In this document: positions 5,942 to 6,671 of the stretch, one piece after another
How positions within the stretch are numbered: position 1 is the first letter of the stretch
Layout: every line of letters begins with the position of its first letter
NCBI GenBank assembly: GCA_945957305.1
Contig: CAMFLN010000172.1
Coordinates: 1 to 6,671, forward strand
Length of the DNA: 6,671 nt
Source of the DNA: an uncultured Planctomycetaceae bacterium
GTDB taxonomy: Bacteria > Planctomycetota > Planctomycetia > Pirellulales > JACPPG01
Reading direction: 5' to 3'
Position numbers and translations under genes: made by a program
The notes under the pieces: model-generated
Databases searched by the model: none
Seen by the model: the letters and a program-made list of their open reading frames with translations, nothing else
What the model was told of the DNA's origin: nothing

Positions 5942-6553
5942 ATGTGGAACCGACAATTGCTCACCGTGGCCGGCCTGGCCCTAGGCGCTATTCTCACAGC
6001 ACATTTCGCCTCGCCTTCGGCGGCTCAGCAAAAGCAAAAGCCCGCGCAAGACGACAAGGCAACCGCCGAGCAAGATAAGCAGAAGGAAAAAGAGCTCGAC
6101 ATTCAATACTCCAAGGCGTACCTGACGCTGATGGAAGCGACGCTGGCCAAATACGAAGCCACGAATCGCAAATTGCCGAACACGATTCGTCCCTCGGTTA
6201 TGCAAGCCATCCAGGAGACCGTCCGCGAGGCGCGCGAGCGCGTCGGCCTGGCACAGAACGATGACACGAGCGACGTCGAGATCTATGTCTCCGGCGCCGA
6301 AGCTGATCTGCGCGCGGCGCAGGAGGCGGTCAAGAAGGCGGAAGCCGCGAACCTGCAATACTCGGACACGGTCAGCCCCGAAGAAGTCACCCGACTGAAA
6401 GCCGAACTGGAAGTGGCGAAAATCCGTTTGGAAAAAGCCCGCCACCTGGGGCACGAATCGCCGCTGTCGAACGTACGGTTCGAGCTGGAACAACTGCGTG
6501 CCGACGTGGCTGAACTGCGGATGTTCGTGGCGCTGCTGCGCGATCGGAATTAA
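5942..6553 (+). CDS. Secreted or periplasmic coiled-coil protein, function unknown
   Basis: A 203-residue protein with a signal peptide: MWNR, a hydrophobic core at about 6-23 (LLTVAGLALGAILTAHF), and a likely signal peptidase I site after SPSAA (residues 25-29). A low-complexity Lys/Gln/Asp/Glu linker follows (30-50). Then come mostly helical, charged segments with heptad character: about 50-106 (including YLTLMEATLAKYEATNRKLP), 115-138, and 146-200 (RLKAELEVAKIRLEKARHLG, then ELEQLRADVAELRMFVALLR). The NRKLPNTIRPSVMQ stretch (75-88) breaks the first helix. Small exported proteins built this way are common in planctomycetes; that is recollection, and I cannot name a family or function. It could be an envelope spacer or scaffold. 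It is transcribed away from the isomerase gene and stands alone at the contig end. Confidence 0.85.
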   Translation: MWNRQLLTVAGLALGAILTAHFASPSAAQQKQKPAQDDKATAEQDKQKEKELDIQYSKAYLTLMEATLAKYEATNRKLPNTIRPSVMQAIQETVREARERVGLAQNDDTSDVEIYVSGAEADLRAAQEAVKKAEAANLQYSDTVSPEEVTRLKAELEVAKIRLEKARHLGHESPLSNVRFELEQLRADVAELRMFVALLRDRN

Positions 6554-6559
6554 GCATAG

Positions 6560-6585
6560 GCGGCACAATTCACAGCGAATGCCGC
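6560..6585 (+). terminator. Candidate stem-loop after the secreted coiled-coil gene
   Basis: GCGGCA (6560-6565) pairs with TGCCGC (6580-6585), and inside it TTC pairs with GAA next to a 3-base bulge. It starts 7 bases after the stop codon, which suits a terminator, but no T-run follows. It may instead just protect the transcript end. Confidence 0.3.
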
Positions 6586-6624
6586 GGTAGAGCAAGCGAC
6601 CTCACGAAAGCCCCTTCCTTGTGG

Positions 6625-6671
6625 CTGTCTCTTATACACATCTGACGCTGCCGACGATCGCATAAGTGTAG
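6625..6671. other. Illumina Nextera adapter read-through (non-biological)
   Basis: Bases 6625-6643 are CTGTCTCTTATACACATCT, the Tn5 mosaic end used in Nextera libraries. They are followed by GACGCTGCCGACGA (6644-6657), the i5-side adapter arm. TCGCATAA (6658-6665) fits an 8-base index; from memory, its reverse complement TTATGCGA is the Nextera XT S522 index. GTGTAG (6666-6671) is how the flow-cell primer part begins. The order and spacing are exactly those of an untrimmed adapter, so this is sequencing residue and not a Tn5 or IS50 copy in the genome. Genomic DNA ends at about 6624. Confidence 0.98.

Noticed and set aside
5981..6595. 204-codon minus-strand open frame opposite the secreted coiled-coil gene
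   Set aside because: Its Leu/Arg/Phe-rich product mirrors Lys/Glu codons of the real gene, which has its own ribosome site and signal peptide.
1..6624. CRISPR array, tRNA, rRNA, phage or defence genes
   Set aside because: No regularly spaced direct repeats, cloverleaf or T-loop patterns, or relevant protein families were seen on either strand.
6625..6643. Tn5/IS50 end or mobile-element border
   Set aside because: The mosaic end is followed by synthetic adapter arm, index and primer bases, which fits library residue and not a natural insertion.

Overview
The window looks like one end of a draft contig from a planctomycete, probably of the Pirellulales type. This is inferred from gene content and GC-rich coding bias, not from a marker gene. 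The main clues are an exported protein that combines HAF-type repeats, a type I dockerin and a PEP-CTERM sorting tail, a FloA-type flotillin, a sugar phosphate isomerase/epimerase of the kind common in planctomycetes, and a small secreted coiled-coil protein.

Layout from left to right: (1) the 3' part of mnmA, a tRNA 2-thiouridylase whose N-terminal ATP-binding part lies off the left edge; (2) an unrecognised protein with two membrane segments on the same strand; (3) convergent with it, only 20 bases away, the HAF/dockerin/PEP-CTERM protein on the minus strand with a strong Shine-Dalgarno; (4) a 578-base non-coding interval containing several inverted repeats; (5) floA on the plus strand, with a short C-terminus and no nfeD gene beside it; (6) a short intergenic gap with a heptamer repeat; (7) a TIM-barrel sugar isomerase/epimerase on the minus strand; (8) about 310 bases of non-coding DNA with two strong hairpins; (9) a secreted coiled-coil protein on the plus strand; (10) 71 bases of remaining genomic DNA, then 47 bases that are not biological. 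The last 47 bases match the Illumina Nextera read-through adapter: the Tn5 mosaic end, the adapter arm, an 8-base index and the start of the flow-cell primer. Genomic sequence therefore ends at about 6624.

The genes do not form one pathway. Neighbouring genes often sit on opposite strands with their own leaders, so this is a patchwork of single-gene units: tRNA modification, membrane organisation, an exported surface protein and small-sugar metabolism. I found no defence system, mobile element, CRISPR array or RNA gene. The observations most worth a second look are the adapter remnant, the domain make-up of the exported protein, the atypical FloA, and several hairpins or repeats in the intergenic DNA.
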